NCBI RefSeq assembly: GCF_030812785.1
Contig: NZ_JAUSTJ010000002.1
Coordinates: 620,001 to 684,000 of the forward strand
Source of the DNA: Sphingomonas kyeonggiensis
Lineage (GTDB): Bacteria > Pseudomonadota > Alphaproteobacteria > Sphingomonadales > Sphingomonadaceae
Direction of reading: 5' to 3'
DNA: 64,000 bases
Made by a program: the position numbers and the translations under genes. Positions 16,589 through 26,410 of this stretch are shown here, in pieces. A model generated the notes under the pieces. That model was given only the letters and a program-made list of their open reading frames with translations. It was not told where the DNA came from and made no database searches. Every line of letters starts with the position of its first letter. Position 1 is the stretch's first letter.

Positions 16589-18069
16589 GCGACATCACCG
16601 AACTGGGCGTCGCCGAGCTGCGCGACGGCATCCGCACGGGCAAGTTCTCCGCGCGCGAAGTGGCCGATGCGTTCATCGTCAAGGTGAGCCAGGGCAAGGC
16701 GCTCAACGCCTTCATCGTCGAGACTCCCGAGCATGCGCTTGCCGCCGCCAAGGCCGCGGACGAGGCGATCGCCAAGGGCGAGCCGCTCAAGCCGCTTTCG
16801 GGCGTGCCGCTGGGCATGAAGGACCTGTTCGCCACCAAGGGCGTGCAGACCACCGCCGCCAGCCACATGCTGGAGGGCTTCAAGCCGGTCTATGAATCGA
16901 CCGTCTCGCAGAAGCTGTGGGACGCCGGTGCCGGCATGCTCGGCAAGCTCAACCTCGACCAGTTCGCGATGGGCTCCTCGAACGAGACGTCGTACTTCGG
17001 CAATGTGATCTCGCCCTGGCGGCGCGGTGGCGGCGACAATGCCCCGCTGGCGCCGGGCGGCTCGTCGGGCGGCAGTTCGTCGGCGATCTCGGCGCGGCTG
17101 GTGCCGGGTGCCACCGGCACCGACACCGGCGGCTCGATCCGCCAGCCCGCGGCCTTCACCGGCATCGCCGGCATCAAGCCGACCTATGGCCGCTGCTCGC
17201 GCTACGGCATCGTCGCCTTCGCCTCGAGCCTCGACCAGGCCGGGCCGATGGCGCGCGACGTGCGCGACTGCGCGATCCTGCTCGAGAACATGGCGGGTTT
17301 CGACCCGAAGGACTCGACCTCGCTCAACCTGCCGGTGCCGAATTGGGAAGAGGCGCTTTCGGGCGATCTGACCGGCAAGAAGATCGGCATCCCGGCCGAG
17401 TATCTGATCGACGGCACGCCGACCGAGATCGCCAAGCTGTGGGAAGCGGGCATCGCCTGGGTGAAGGACGCCGGCGCCGAGGTGATCGAGGTGTCGCTGC
17501 CGCACACCAAATATGCGCTGCCGACCTATTACATCATCGCGCCGGCCGAGGCTTCGTCGAACCTCGCCCGCTATGACGGCGTGCGTTATGGCCTGCGTGA
17601 GCTGGCCGACGGACAGAACCTGCAGGACATGTATGCGGCGACGCGCGCGGCGGGCTTCGGTCCCGAAGTGCAGCGCCGCATCCTGATCGGCACCTATGTG
17701 CTGTCGGCGGGCTTCTACGATGCCTATTTCACCAAGGCGCAGAAGGTGCGCACGCTGATCGCGCAGGATTTCGAGAATGCCTTCTCGATGTGCGACCTGC
17801 TGCTGACCCCGACCGCGCCGTCCTCGGCATTTGCGCTGGGCGAGAAGTCGGCCGATCCGCTGGCGATGTACCTCAACGACGTGTTCACCGTGCCCGCCAG
17901 CCTAGCCGGCCTGCCGGCGATGAGCGTGCCTGCGGGGCTGGACGCGGGCGGCCTGCCGCTCGGCCTGCAGATCATCGGGCGTCCGCTCGATGAGCAGGGC
18001 GTGCTCAATGCCGGCTTGGCGATCGAGCAGCGCGCGGGCTTCGCGGCGCGGCCGGAGCAATGGTGGTGA
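16585..18069 (+). CDS. gatA: Asp-tRNA(Asn)/Glu-tRNA(Gln) amidotransferase subunit A
   Basis: 494 residues, amidase-signature family: the Ser-cisSer-Lys triad is visible as [10 protein letters not shown] (Lys about residue 79), [11 protein letters not shown] (about 153-163) and [12 protein letters not shown] (about 177-188). Releases ammonia from glutamine for transfer to the misacylated tRNA in GatB. Second gene of the gat operon; the small ORF at 18060 overlaps its last four codons. Confidence 0.97.
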   Translation: MSDITELGVAELRDGIRTGKFSAREVADAFIVKVSQGKALNAFIVETPEHALAAAKAADEAIAKGEPLKPLSGVPLGMKDLFATKGVQTTAASHMLEGFKPVYESTVSQKLWDAGAGMLGKLNLDQFAMGSSNETSYFGNVISPWRRGGGDNAPLAPGGSSGGSSSAISARLVPGATGTDTGGSIRQPAAFTGIAGIKPTYGRCSRYGIVAFASSLDQAGPMARDVRDCAILLENMAGFDPKDSTSLNLPVPNWEEALSGDLTGKKIGIPAEYLIDGTPTEIAKLWEAGIAWVKDAGAEVIEVSLPHTKYALPTYYIIAPAEASSNLARYDGVRYGLRELADGQNLQDMYAATRAAGFGPEVQRRILIGTYVLSAGFYDAYFTKAQKVRTLIAQDFENAFSMCDLLLTPTAPSSAFALGEKSADPLAMYLNDVFTVPASLAGLPAMSVPAGLDAGGLPLGLQIIGRPLDEQGVLNAGLAIEQRAGFAARPEQWW

Positions 18070-18248
18070 TTGAGAAGGCCGGCGTCGATCATATCGAGGT
18101 TGGCCGGAAGGCGCACGAATTGGAGGTGCGTCATGGCGATGGGGCTTACCGCTATGCGCAGCGGCTTTCGGAAGAAGCCGGTGCGAAGGAAGACCCGGAC
18201 GATCATCGATTTTGGAGTGCAGTCGCAGCGATGCTGAGGCCGCGCTAA
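18060..18248 (+). CDS. Small hypothetical protein between gatA and gatB
   Basis: 62 residues, [20 protein letters not shown] ... [18 protein letters not shown] then [10 protein letters not shown]. The ending [13 protein letters not shown] preceded by an amphipathic [10 protein letters not shown] helix resembles a class of small proteobacterial proteins with an A...YA...A...FW..VA..L.PR layout. It overlaps gatA by 10 bases and ends 17 bases before gatB, so it is in the gat operon. A real gene is likely; its function is unknown. Confidence 0.65.
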   Translation: MVVIEKAGVDHIEVGRKAHELEVRHGDGAYRYAQRLSEEAGAKEDPDDHRFWSAVAAMLRPR

Positions 18249-18265
18249 GCTTGAGAAGAAGCAAA

Positions 18266-19771
<1,506 letters not shown>

Positions 19772-19800
19772 AGCATCTCAGCCGGCGGGCGTGCGCTATC

Positions 19801-20718
19801 CTAACGTGCCTCGACCGCGTGCAGGCTCGCGCGTGCGGGCAGGGTACCCGGCGTGCGGATGTCCCAGGCCAGCCCTAGCCGCTCCAGCAGCCGGATGAGG
19901 ACGAAGCCCAGGTCGCTCTGGCCCGGATAGAGCCCTATCTTCGCCGAGCCGGGGAAGGCGTGGTGATTGTTGTGCCAGGCCTCGCCCATGGTGATCAGCC
20001 CGGCCCAGGGCACGTCGTGCGCCTGGACGCCGGCGTCCGCGACGATCCAGCTCTGCGGCCCGCGATTATGGGCGAGGTGACCGACTAGCCAATGGCCGTG
20101 CACGCAGGCGAACATGCGCGCGCAGACGCCCCAGACCACGAAGCTCCAGCCGCCGGCCCAGAAGAGCAGGGCGGCGATCGGCAGCTGCTGCACCATCCAG
20201 CTTGCCTCGAGGAAGCGGTAGAAGCGGTCGCGGCCGATACGGCCCAGGTCGAAGCGGGGCGGACTGTCGAGCTCCAGCCGGCAATGGAGCTGCCACCAGG
20301 CGTCCTTGGCCCAGTGGTTGGCATGGCTGAGATAGGGGTGGCAGTCTGCGCGGCGCTGCGCCCAGTCGCGCAGGTCATGGGTGCGGATGATCGCGAAGGG
20401 GCCGCTAAGGCCCGCCTGCGCGCCGAACCAGACCAGCACGCGCTCCAGCCAGAGCGGGCAGCCGAAGCTGTTGTGGATCAGCCGGCGATGATAGCCGACC
20501 GAATGGCCGAGCAGCAGCGTGGCCCCGGTCGTGCCCAGGAACAGCGCGAGGGCGGCGGGGGAGAAGGTGAGGGGTCCCAGGATCAGCGTCGCCGCCGCCA
20601 TGCTGCCGTTCCAGAGCGATTGCACAGGGGCCCAGCGCACCGTCCCGCGGACGGGATCGGCACCGGGGGTCTCGACCAGGTGGTTCACGGCATGCGGATC
20701 GTTCATGGCGCGACTCAT
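19801..20718 (-). CDS. Membrane fatty-acid desaturase (acyl-CoA delta-9 type)
   Basis: 305 residues. Three His boxes of di-iron membrane desaturases: HSVGYHRRLIH near residues 71-81, HDLRDWAQRRADCH then HANH around 114-136, and EAWHNNHHAFPG near 250-260. Four hydrophobic segments. It would introduce a cis double bond into membrane acyl chains, consistent with membrane fluidity control. Start may be the Met at 20718 or four codons later (20706). Divergent from an ArsR repressor, with a shared operator motif just 2 bases upstream of the start. Confidence 0.9.
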   Translation of the reverse strand: MSRAMNDPHAVNHLVETPGADPVRGTVRWAPVQSLWNGSMAAATLILGPLTFSPAALALFLGTTGATLLLGHSVGYHRRLIHNSFGCPLWLERVLVWFGAQAGLSGPFAIIRTHDLRDWAQRRADCHPYLSHANHWAKDAWWQLHCRLELDSPPRFDLGRIGRDRFYRFLEASWMVQQLPIAALLFWAGGWSFVVWGVCARMFACVHGHWLVGHLAHNRGPQSWIVADAGVQAHDVPWAGLITMGEAWHNNHHAFPGSAKIGLYPGQSDLGFVLIRLLERLGLAWDIRTPGTLPARASLHAVEAR

Positions 20719-20719
20719 A

Positions 20720-20786
20720 GGTAGTTAAGGAATTACCTAATTACTCTCTTTGCACTGGCGGGCAATGAAGAAATTGCTTAAATACC
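20720..20786. promoter_or_regulatory. Divergent desaturase/arsR regulatory region with two inverted operator motifs
   Basis: AATTCCTTAACTACC on the minus strand (20720-20734) and AATTGCTTAAATACC on the plus strand (20772-20786) agree at 13 of 15 positions. The first lies in an imperfect palindrome TTAAGGAATTACCTAA (20725-20740). One copy is at the desaturase start, the other just before the likely arsR start. AT-rich palindromes are typical ArsR/SmtB-fold binding sites. Confidence 0.6.
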
Positions 20787-20791
20787 TTTTC

Positions 20792-21118
20792 ATGCAACGC
20801 GTCTTCGAAGCCCTGTCGTCCACGGTCCGCCGCAAGATTCTGGCCTATCTCGCCCATGCCGAGCTGACCGCGGGCGAGATCGCCGCGCGGTTCGACATCT
20901 CCAAGCCGGCGGTGTCGCAGCATCTCGCGGTGCTGGAGAATGCGGGGCTGGTCACCAGCGAGAAGCGCGGACAATATGTCCATTACCGGCTGGTGCGCGA
21001 GCATCTGGCCAATGTGCTGAACGACTATGTGCAGGAAGTCTGCCCGGTCTCGCGCCCGCTCAAGCGGGAGAGCGCGGCGCTGGGGGATGCGCCTGCCGCC
21101 GAGGGGGAGAAGGAATAG
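20792..21118 (+). CDS. ArsR-family winged-helix repressor (SdpR-like)
   Basis: 108 residues. MQRVFEALSSTVRRKILAYL is the standard N-terminus of SdpR-like ArsR proteins; the recognition helix is DISKPAVSQHLAVLENAGLV followed by the wing KRGQYVHYRL. There are no Cys metal sites in the usual position, so the signal is not an obvious metal. The frame also contains starts at 20750 and 20765, but those codons would overlap the operator at 20772-20786. No ribosome site is strong at any of them. Likely an autorepressor that also controls the desaturase. Confidence 0.85.
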   Translation: MQRVFEALSSTVRRKILAYLAHAELTAGEIAARFDISKPAVSQHLAVLENAGLVTSEKRGQYVHYRLVREHLANVLNDYVQEVCPVSRPLKRESAALGDAPAAEGEKE

Positions 21119-21119
21119 C

Positions 21120-21740
21120 ATGCGCTGGTTTGCCGCTCTTGTGCCGAGCCTGTTCGCGCTGCCCGCGCTCGCCCAGACCGCCGCACCCGCGCCGACTCCC
21201 GCCGTTGCCCTGCCGCGCGTCGCGCTGGTCACCTCGGCGGGGACGATCACCGTGGAGGTGGACAATGTCCATGCGCCGATCACCGGCAACAACTTCCTGC
21301 GCTATGTCGACCAGAAGCGGCTCGACGGCGTGACCTTCTACCGGGTGGTGAAGGTGATCGACCATTTCGGCTTCGTGCAGTTCGGCGTGCAGAACGCGCG
21401 GGCCAAGGTCCTGCCGCCGATCAAGCACGAGCCGACCACCCAGACCGGCATCAAGCATCTCGACTTCACCCTGTCGCAGCCGCGCAACAAGCCGGGCTCG
21501 GCCCAGGGCGAGTTCACCATCATGCTGGGCGACCAGACCCCGTCGATGGATGCCGATCCGAGCAAGCCGGGCGACAATCTGGGCTATGCCGCCTTCGCGC
21601 ATGTCGTCGACGGCAAGGACGTGGTGGTGAAGATCTTCGACGCGCCCAATTCCCCTACCGCCACGCTGAGCGGCACCTTCAAGGGCGAGATTCCGGCGGC
21701 GCCGGTGAAGATCCTGAGCGCGCGCCGGGTCAAGCCCTAG
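21120..21740 (+). CDS. Exported peptidyl-prolyl isomerase (cyclophilin type)
   Basis: 206 residues, signal peptide ending ALPALAQ. Cyclophilin core: VALVTSAGTITVEVDNVHAP, NFLRYVDQKRLDGVTFYRVV, GEFTIMLGDQ, GYAAFAHVVDGKDVV. The highly conserved FHRV of classical cyclophilins reads FYRV here, as in periplasmic relatives. Acts on periplasmic proteins. Starts one base after the ArsR stop region, so it may be co-transcribed with the repressor gene; the pairing has no obvious functional reason. Confidence 0.88.
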   Translation: MRWFAALVPSLFALPALAQTAAPAPTPAVALPRVALVTSAGTITVEVDNVHAPITGNNFLRYVDQKRLDGVTFYRVVKVIDHFGFVQFGVQNARAKVLPPIKHEPTTQTGIKHLDFTLSQPRNKPGSAQGEFTIMLGDQTPSMDADPSKPGDNLGYAAFAHVVDGKDVVVKIFDAPNSPTATLSGTFKGEIPAAPVKILSARRVKP

Positions 21741-21756
21741 GGTTCGCTCGACCGCG

Positions 21757-22476
21757 TCAATTCGCCGGGCGATCGAGGTACAGATAGAGCGGGTCGAACT
21801 CGGCCAGCGCCTCCAGCCCCGGCCGGTCGTGGATCGTCACCCGGCCGCCGCGGAAATCGGCGAGTCCCGCCTCGCGCAGCTCCCGTAGCACGCGGTTCAC
21901 GTGCACGCCGGTCAGGCCCAGGCACTCGGCGAACTGGTTCTGGGTGATCGGCAGGCGGAAGCTGTCGCCCTCCGCCGCCCCGACCACGAGCAGCCGCGAC
22001 TGGATCTCGCACAGCAGGTGCGCGGCCCGCTCGATGGCGTTGCGCCGGCCGAGCGAGACTTCCCATTCGCGGTGGATGCTCGCGTCGAGATTGGTCGAGA
22101 ACCAGAAGGCGCGGGTGAGGTGCGGGAAGCGGTTGGTGATTGCCAGCAATCCCGTGTGCGGCGCGCGGGCGATACGGCAGGGGGTGAGGGTGATCAGATT
22201 GTGATCGAGATACCCGAGCGTATAGCCGTGCAGGTCGGCGAAATCGCCGGGCACATGGATGTGGGTGATCTGGCGCTGGCCGTTGCTCAGATCCTTGTAC
22301 CGCGCGAGCAGGCCCTCGAGCAGCAGGATCGAGCTGTTCAGCCGCTCGCCGCGCCGCACGATCACCTGTTCGGCCTGGTGGTCGAACGGACCCTGGAGCA
22401 CGGCGCGCAGCGCCTCTTCCTCCGACGCACTGACTTCGCAGCGCAGCCGGAGCTTTTTCATATGTTTGTCGATCAT
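21757..22476 (-). CDS. Crp/Fnr-family transcription regulator
   Basis: 239 residues. N-terminal cyclic-nucleotide-binding-like beta-roll (VIVRRGERLNSSILLLEGLLARY ... VPGDFADLHGYTLG) and C-terminal HTH_Crp (LPITQNQFAECLGLTGVHVNRVLRELREAGL). No Cys cluster, so not an Fe-S Fnr; phosphate-cassette residues for cAMP are not evident. The HVPGDFADLHGYTLGYLDH pattern is common in alphaproteobacterial regulators of unknown ligand. Start at 22476, or five codons later. Follows two small genes on the same strand at 13-base spacing. Confidence 0.9.
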   Translation of the reverse strand: MIDKHMKKLRLRCEVSASEEEALRAVLQGPFDHQAEQVIVRRGERLNSSILLLEGLLARYKDLSNGQRQITHIHVPGDFADLHGYTLGYLDHNLITLTPCRIARAPHTGLLAITNRFPHLTRAFWFSTNLDASIHREWEVSLGRRNAIERAAHLLCEIQSRLLVVGAAEGDSFRLPITQNQFAECLGLTGVHVNRVLRELREAGLADFRGGRVTIHDRPGLEALAEFDPLYLYLDRPAN

Positions 22477-22489
22477 GGGCGGCCGGGCG

Positions 22490-22672
22490 TTACTGCGCGT
22501 CCGAATCCTGGTTCTTCACGTCGCCAGCTGTGCCGCCGACGCCGTCCGAGGCGCCTGGGTCCTCGAGCGGCGAATGGCCGCTGCCGCCTTCGCCGCGCTT
22601 GACGGCATCGGCGCGCGCTTCGACGATCTGCTGGAGATCGGAGCGCGGGTCTTCACGGTTGTCGTCGTTCAT
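22490..22672 (-). CDS. Small acidic disordered protein
   Basis: 60 residues, MNDDNREDPRSDLQQIVEAR followed by a Gly/Ser/Asp-rich tail; no hydrophobic core. ATG has GAGAGG and AAGGAG directly upstream, so translation is likely. It lies 15 bases after the stop of the Pro-rich small gene and 13 bases before the Crp/Fnr start. No family recognised. Confidence 0.6.
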   Translation of the reverse strand: MNDDNREDPRSDLQQIVEARADAVKRGEGGSGHSPLEDPGASDGVGGTAGDVKNQDSDAQ

Positions 22673-22687
22673 CCTCTCTTCTCCTTG

Positions 22688-22867
22688 TCACGCGATGGGC
22701 TGACCCGGCGCCGGGACGCTCGGCGTGGCCGGCTGGGGCGCGGGCACGTCGATGTCCGGGGCGGGCGGATCGAGCTCGGGGGGCGGGCTCGTCGGCTGGC
22801 CGGGCTGCGGCGCCGGCGGTAGCTCGGCGGGCGGCACGGTCGGCTGTACGGGCGGCTCAACGGGCAC
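22688..22867 (-). CDS. Very small proline-rich protein (GTG start)
   Basis: 59 residues of low complexity, beginning MPVEPPVQPTVPPAELPPAP and ending VPAPGQPIA; proline makes up a large share, with only a few acidic residues and no basic ones. GTG at 22867 has a perfect AAGGAG 7 bases upstream, and the stop is followed at once by the ribosome site of the next gene. It has no signal peptide. The two-gene arrangement argues that it is translated. Function unknown; the many Pro-Pro pairs would call for EF-P. Confidence 0.55.
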   Translation of the reverse strand: MPVEPPVQPTVPPAELPPAPQPGQPTSPPPELDPPAPDIDVPAPQPATPSVPAPGQPIA

Positions 22868-22979
22868 GATCAGTCTCCTTGTTTCGCCTGACCAACGCTT
22901 CGTGTTGCGATGAAGTTTCTTGCGCCCTTGCGATGAAGCACCCGACTGCTATAGAGCCCGCCGACCGGCGGTGCCCTGT

Positions 22980-23064
22980 GCGGGCGTGGCGGAACTGGTA
23001 GACGCGCCAGATTTAGGTTCTGGTATCGAAAGGTGTGGGGGTTCGAGTCCCTTCGCCCGCACCA
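22980..23064 (+). tRNA. tRNA-Leu (UAG)
   Basis: Class II tRNA of 85 nt with encoded CCA. Acceptor GCGGGCG/CGCCCGC, anticodon stem CCAGA/UCUGG with loop UUUAGGU giving anticodon UAG, long variable arm, T loop GGTTCGAGTCC. Reads CUN leucine codons. It ends 73 bases before tig with no terminator between. Confidence 0.96.
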
Positions 23065-23137
23065 GCATCGCCGCTCGTTTCCCGCGTCACCGGACGCCTG
23101 CCAATTCCTTTTCTTGAAGTTTGGAAGCCTGAGAAAA

Positions 23138-24730
23138 ATGCAGACTGTCGAGACGTTGAACGAGGGCCTGAAGCGCGCCTACACGCTCAAGATCACTGCC
23201 AAGGACATCGACAAGAAGGTCGATGCCGAGGTCAAGCGGGTCGCCCCGCAAGTGCGCATGCCGGGCTTCCGCCCGGGCAAGGTGCCGGCCAATCTGGTCC
23301 GCAAGATGCACGGCGATGCGATCGCGCAGGACGCGCTCAACAACTCGATCCAGGAAGGCGTGCAGAAGCTGATCGCCGACCACAAGCTGCGCCCGGCCGT
23401 GTCGCCGTCGGTGAGCCTGGAAGGCGAATATGCGCCGGGTGGCGACGCCGAGATCAAGGTCGAGCTGGAAGTGCTCCCCGAGGTTCCGACTCCGTCGATC
23501 GACGGCCTGAAGCTCGAGCGCCTGACCGTTCCGGTCAGCGACGACGAGGTCAACACCCAGCTCAAGCAGCTCGCCGGCCAGCAGAAGGCCTGGACCGATG
23601 CACCGGCCAAGCACAAGGCCGCCGAGGGTGACCAGGTGACGATGGACTTCGTCGGCACCGTCGACGGCGTCGCCTTTGACGGCGGCACCGGCGAGGGCAT
23701 GTCGGTCGAGATCGGTACCGGCCGCCTGATCCCGGGCTTCGAGGACCAGCTCGTCGGCGTGAAGACCGGCGACGAGAAGACGATCGACGTCACCTTCCCG
23801 GCCGATTACGGCGTTGCCGACCTGGCCGACAAGCCGGCGCAGTTCGCGCTCAAGATCACCGCGGTGAAGACCGCCGGCGAGACCGAGATCAACGACGACT
23901 TCGCCAAGACGCTGGGCCTGCAGAGCCTCGAGCAGCTCACCGGCCTGCTCAAGGGCCAGCTCGAGCAGCAGCTCAACGGCCTGACCCGCACCTATATGAA
24001 GCGCAAGCTGCTCGACCAGTTGGCCGCCGGCCATGACTTCGAGGTTCCGCCCTCGATGGTCGAAGCCGAGTTCGACCAGATCTGGCACCAGCTCCAGCAC
24101 GAAGCCGAGCATGAGGCCGATCCGGCCGCTGCCAAGGCCGAGCTGGACGCCGAGCGCGAAGACTATGTGAAGATCGCCGAGCGCCGCGTGCGCCTGGGCC
24201 TGCTCCTTTCGGAGATCGGCACCGCCAATGGCGTCGAGGTCAGCTCGAACGAGATGAACCAGCTGATCGCCCAGGCCGCTGCCCAGTACAGCCCGAACGA
24301 TCGCGAGCGCTTCTACCAGTATGTCCGCAACGAGCCGATGGCCGCCGCCCAGCTGCGCGCGCCGCTGTTCGAGGACAAGGTGGTCGATTTCCTGTTCGAC
24401 AAGGCCGAGATTTCGGATCGCGAAGTGACCCGCGAAGAGCTGGAAGCTGCGATCGAGAGCGATGACGGATTCGAAACCGGCACGCACACGCACGATCACG
24501 ACAACCACAAGCCGCGCAAGTCGAAGAAGGCTGAGGACGGCGAGGCCAAGGCCGAGAAGAAGCCGGCCAAGGCCAAGAAGGCCGATGCCGAGCCCGCCGC
24601 GGAAGCCGAGGCCGAGCCGGCCAAGAAGCCTGCTGCCAAGAAGGCCGCCGCCAAGAAGGCGGACGACGCCGAGGGCGAGGCCGAAGCCAAGCCCGCCAAG
24701 AAGGCGCCGGCGAAGAAGAAGGCCGACTAA
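23138..24730 (+). CDS. tig: Trigger factor with long Lys/Ala-rich C-terminal tail
   Basis: 530 residues. Ribosome-binding N-domain with the signature GFRPGKVP (about residues 43-50), an FKBP-type PPIase domain about 150-245 (EGDQVTMDFVGTVDG ... GFEDQLVG), and the helical chaperone arms to about 435. Then an extension of about 95 residues: a His cluster (THTHDHDNH) followed by PAKKxAAKK-type repeats rich in Lys, Ala and Glu. The tail is absent from E. coli Tig. ATG at 23138; upstream frame is tRNA and leader. Confidence 0.95.
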   Translation: MQTVETLNEGLKRAYTLKITAKDIDKKVDAEVKRVAPQVRMPGFRPGKVPANLVRKMHGDAIAQDALNNSIQEGVQKLIADHKLRPAVSPSVSLEGEYAPGGDAEIKVELEVLPEVPTPSIDGLKLERLTVPVSDDEVNTQLKQLAGQQKAWTDAPAKHKAAEGDQVTMDFVGTVDGVAFDGGTGEGMSVEIGTGRLIPGFEDQLVGVKTGDEKTIDVTFPADYGVADLADKPAQFALKITAVKTAGETEINDDFAKTLGLQSLEQLTGLLKGQLEQQLNGLTRTYMKRKLLDQLAAGHDFEVPPSMVEAEFDQIWHQLQHEAEHEADPAAAKAELDAEREDYVKIAERRVRLGLLLSEIGTANGVEVSSNEMNQLIAQAAAQYSPNDRERFYQYVRNEPMAAAQLRAPLFEDKVVDFLFDKAEISDREVTREELEAAIESDDGFETGTHTHDHDNHKPRKSKKAEDGEAKAEKKPAKAKKADAEPAAEAEAEPAKKPAAKKAAAKKADDAEGEAEAKPAKKAPAKKKAD

Positions 24731-24754
24731 GGCTTTCTCCTTCGGGAAAAGTTC

Positions 24755-24790
24755 AGGCCCTCGCTCCTTGTGGAGCGGGGGCCTTTGCTT
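24755..24790 (+). terminator. Rho-independent terminator of tig
   Basis: GGCCCTCGCTCC, loop TTGT, GGAGCGGGGGCC, then TTTGCTTT; 24 bases after the tig stop and 10 bases before the end of the convergent DUF4328 gene. Confidence 0.85.
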
Positions 24791-24799
24791 TGTGTGAGG

Positions 24800-25387
24800 T
24801 CAGGCGAAGACTTCGCTGAGCTGCGGCCCACGCAGCGCCGCCTGGGCATGGGAGATGCCACGCAGCAACTGGATTACGACAAAGGCGAGAGCCAGATCGA
24901 TACCCCCCTGTATCCAGAGCGCAGTCATTTCCCCGGCACCGATCATGATGTTCAGGACTAGGGCCAGGAAGCCATTGGCCAGCCACAGCCCCCACCAGAT
25001 CGCGATGAGCGGCACCGTCTCGTCATATTGTTCTTTGCCGTGACTCGCGTTCCACAGCTCGCGCATGCCGAGATAGGGCTGGACAAGATTGGCGAAAGGT
25101 ATGGCGAACCACCAGACGCGTGAGGCGGGCGAGAAGGACAGGTCTTCATAGCCCATTGCGACGAGGTTGCTGCCCGCGCGGACGATCCACCAGGCGAAGA
25201 GGACCATTGTCGCGAGCTTGAATATCTGGGTGCCGGCATCGATTTCGTTGGCAATCGGCGATACCGCGGTCGTGAAGAACGCGGGCGCCAGCTGTACCAG
25301 CATGGCGATCGCGGGAACGCCTAGCGCGTCGATCACGACCATCGTGATCACGACGTACGTCAAGAGCTTGAGATTGCGTGGTTCCAT
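24800..25387 (-). CDS. DUF4328 membrane protein
   Basis: 195 residues, about five hydrophobic helices. FAWWIVRAGSNLVAMG, then RVWWFAIPFANLVQPYLGMRELW and the later IAIWWGLWLANGFL follow DUF4328 (the block with FVPF/FAIPFANL and PY..M.E.W). Function unknown. Single gene; GGGGGGAAAG-type ribosome site upstream. Confidence 0.82.
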   Translation of the reverse strand: MEPRNLKLLTYVVITMVVIDALGVPAIAMLVQLAPAFFTTAVSPIANEIDAGTQIFKLATMVLFAWWIVRAGSNLVAMGYEDLSFSPASRVWWFAIPFANLVQPYLGMRELWNASHGKEQYDETVPLIAIWWGLWLANGFLALVLNIMIGAGEMTALWIQGGIDLALAFVVIQLLRGISHAQAALRGPQLSEVFA

Positions 25388-25483
25388 CTTTCCCCCCTTT
25401 TAAGGGGAGGGTCTGTCAGCAAGATGCGTAGGCGCAAAGACAAAATAGTCGAAACGCAGCCGTTTCGGCCCTATGGCTGGCGC

Positions 25484-26410
25484 ATGACCATGCCCAAAGT
25501 CGCCGTTCTCCTGCCCTGCTACAATGAAGAAGCCGCGATCGCGCAGACGATTGCCGCCTTCCGCGCCGCGCTGCCGGACGCGACCATCTATGTCTATGAC
25601 AACAACAGCCGCGACCGTACGATCGAAGTCGCCCGCGCGGCCGGCGCCGTGGTCCGCAGCGAGCGGATGCAGGGCAAGGGCAATGTCGTCCGCCGGATGT
25701 TCGCCGATATCGAGGCCGACATCTATGTGATGGCCGACGGCGACGCGACCTATGACGCGACCTCGGCGCCGGCGATGGTCGCGCGGGTGGCGGAGGAGGG
25801 GCTCGACATGATCGTCGGCACCCGCGTGCACGAGGCGGCGGAGGCCTATCGCCGCGGCCATGTCCTCGGCAACCGAATGATGACCGGCATCCTCGCCAGC
25901 CTGTTCGGACGCAGCTTCACCGACATCTTCTCGGGCTACCGCGTCTTCTCGCGCCGCTTCGTGAAGAGCTTTCCGGTGCTTTCCGCCGGGTTCGAGATCG
26001 AAACCGAGATCAGCGTCCATGCGCTCGAGCTCAAGATGCCGGTCGGGGAAGTCGAGACCCGCTATTTCGCCCGGCTCGAGGGCTCCGAATCGAAGCTCAA
26101 CACCTATCGCGACGGCTGGCGCATCCTGAAGACGATCGCGGTGCTCTACCGGATCGAGCGGCCGATGCTGTTCTTCGGCTGGATCGCCGCGGTCTTCGCC
26201 CTGCTGGCGATCGGGATGAGCATCCCGCTGGCGGTCACCTGGTTCGAGACCGGGCTGGTGCCGCGTTTCCCGACCGCGATCCTGGCGACCGGGCTGATGA
26301 TCCTTGCCTTCCTCAACCTGTTCACCGGGTTGATCCTCGACACGGTGGTGCGCGGGCGGCGCGAGGTGCGGCGGCTTGCCTATCTGGCCCAGCCCGGACC
26401 GCTCAAATAA
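25484..26410 (+). CDS. Membrane glycosyltransferase family 2
   Basis: 308 residues. GT-A fold: VAVLLPCYNEEAAIAQT, then DNNSRDRTIEVA, and the metal-binding DGDATYD near residue 86. GFEIETEISVHALE supports a polyprenyl-phosphate sugar transferase similar to DPM1/GtrB. Two C-terminal transmembrane helices (FGWIAAVFALLAIGM and LATGLMILAFLNLF). Probably makes a lipid-linked sugar. ATG at 25484; two codons later is another. A GT39-like membrane transferase lies at 32.7-34.0 kb and could use such a donor, though they are not adjacent. Confidence 0.88.
   Translation: MTMPKVAVLLPCYNEEAAIAQTIAAFRAALPDATIYVYDNNSRDRTIEVARAAGAVVRSERMQGKGNVVRRMFADIEADIYVMADGDATYDATSAPAMVARVAEEGLDMIVGTRVHEAAEAYRRGHVLGNRMMTGILASLFGRSFTDIFSGYRVFSRRFVKSFPVLSAGFEIETEISVHALELKMPVGEVETRYFARLEGSESKLNTYRDGWRILKTIAVLYRIERPMLFFGWIAAVFALLAIGMSIPLAVTWFETGLVPRFPTAILATGLMILAFLNLFTGLILDTVVRGRREVRRLAYLAQPGPLK

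Noticed and set aside
24540..24725. Lys/Ala codon repeats in tig as a sign of frameshift or assembly error
   Set aside because: The frame stays open with a proper stop and is followed by a strong terminator; such tails are plausible in this group.
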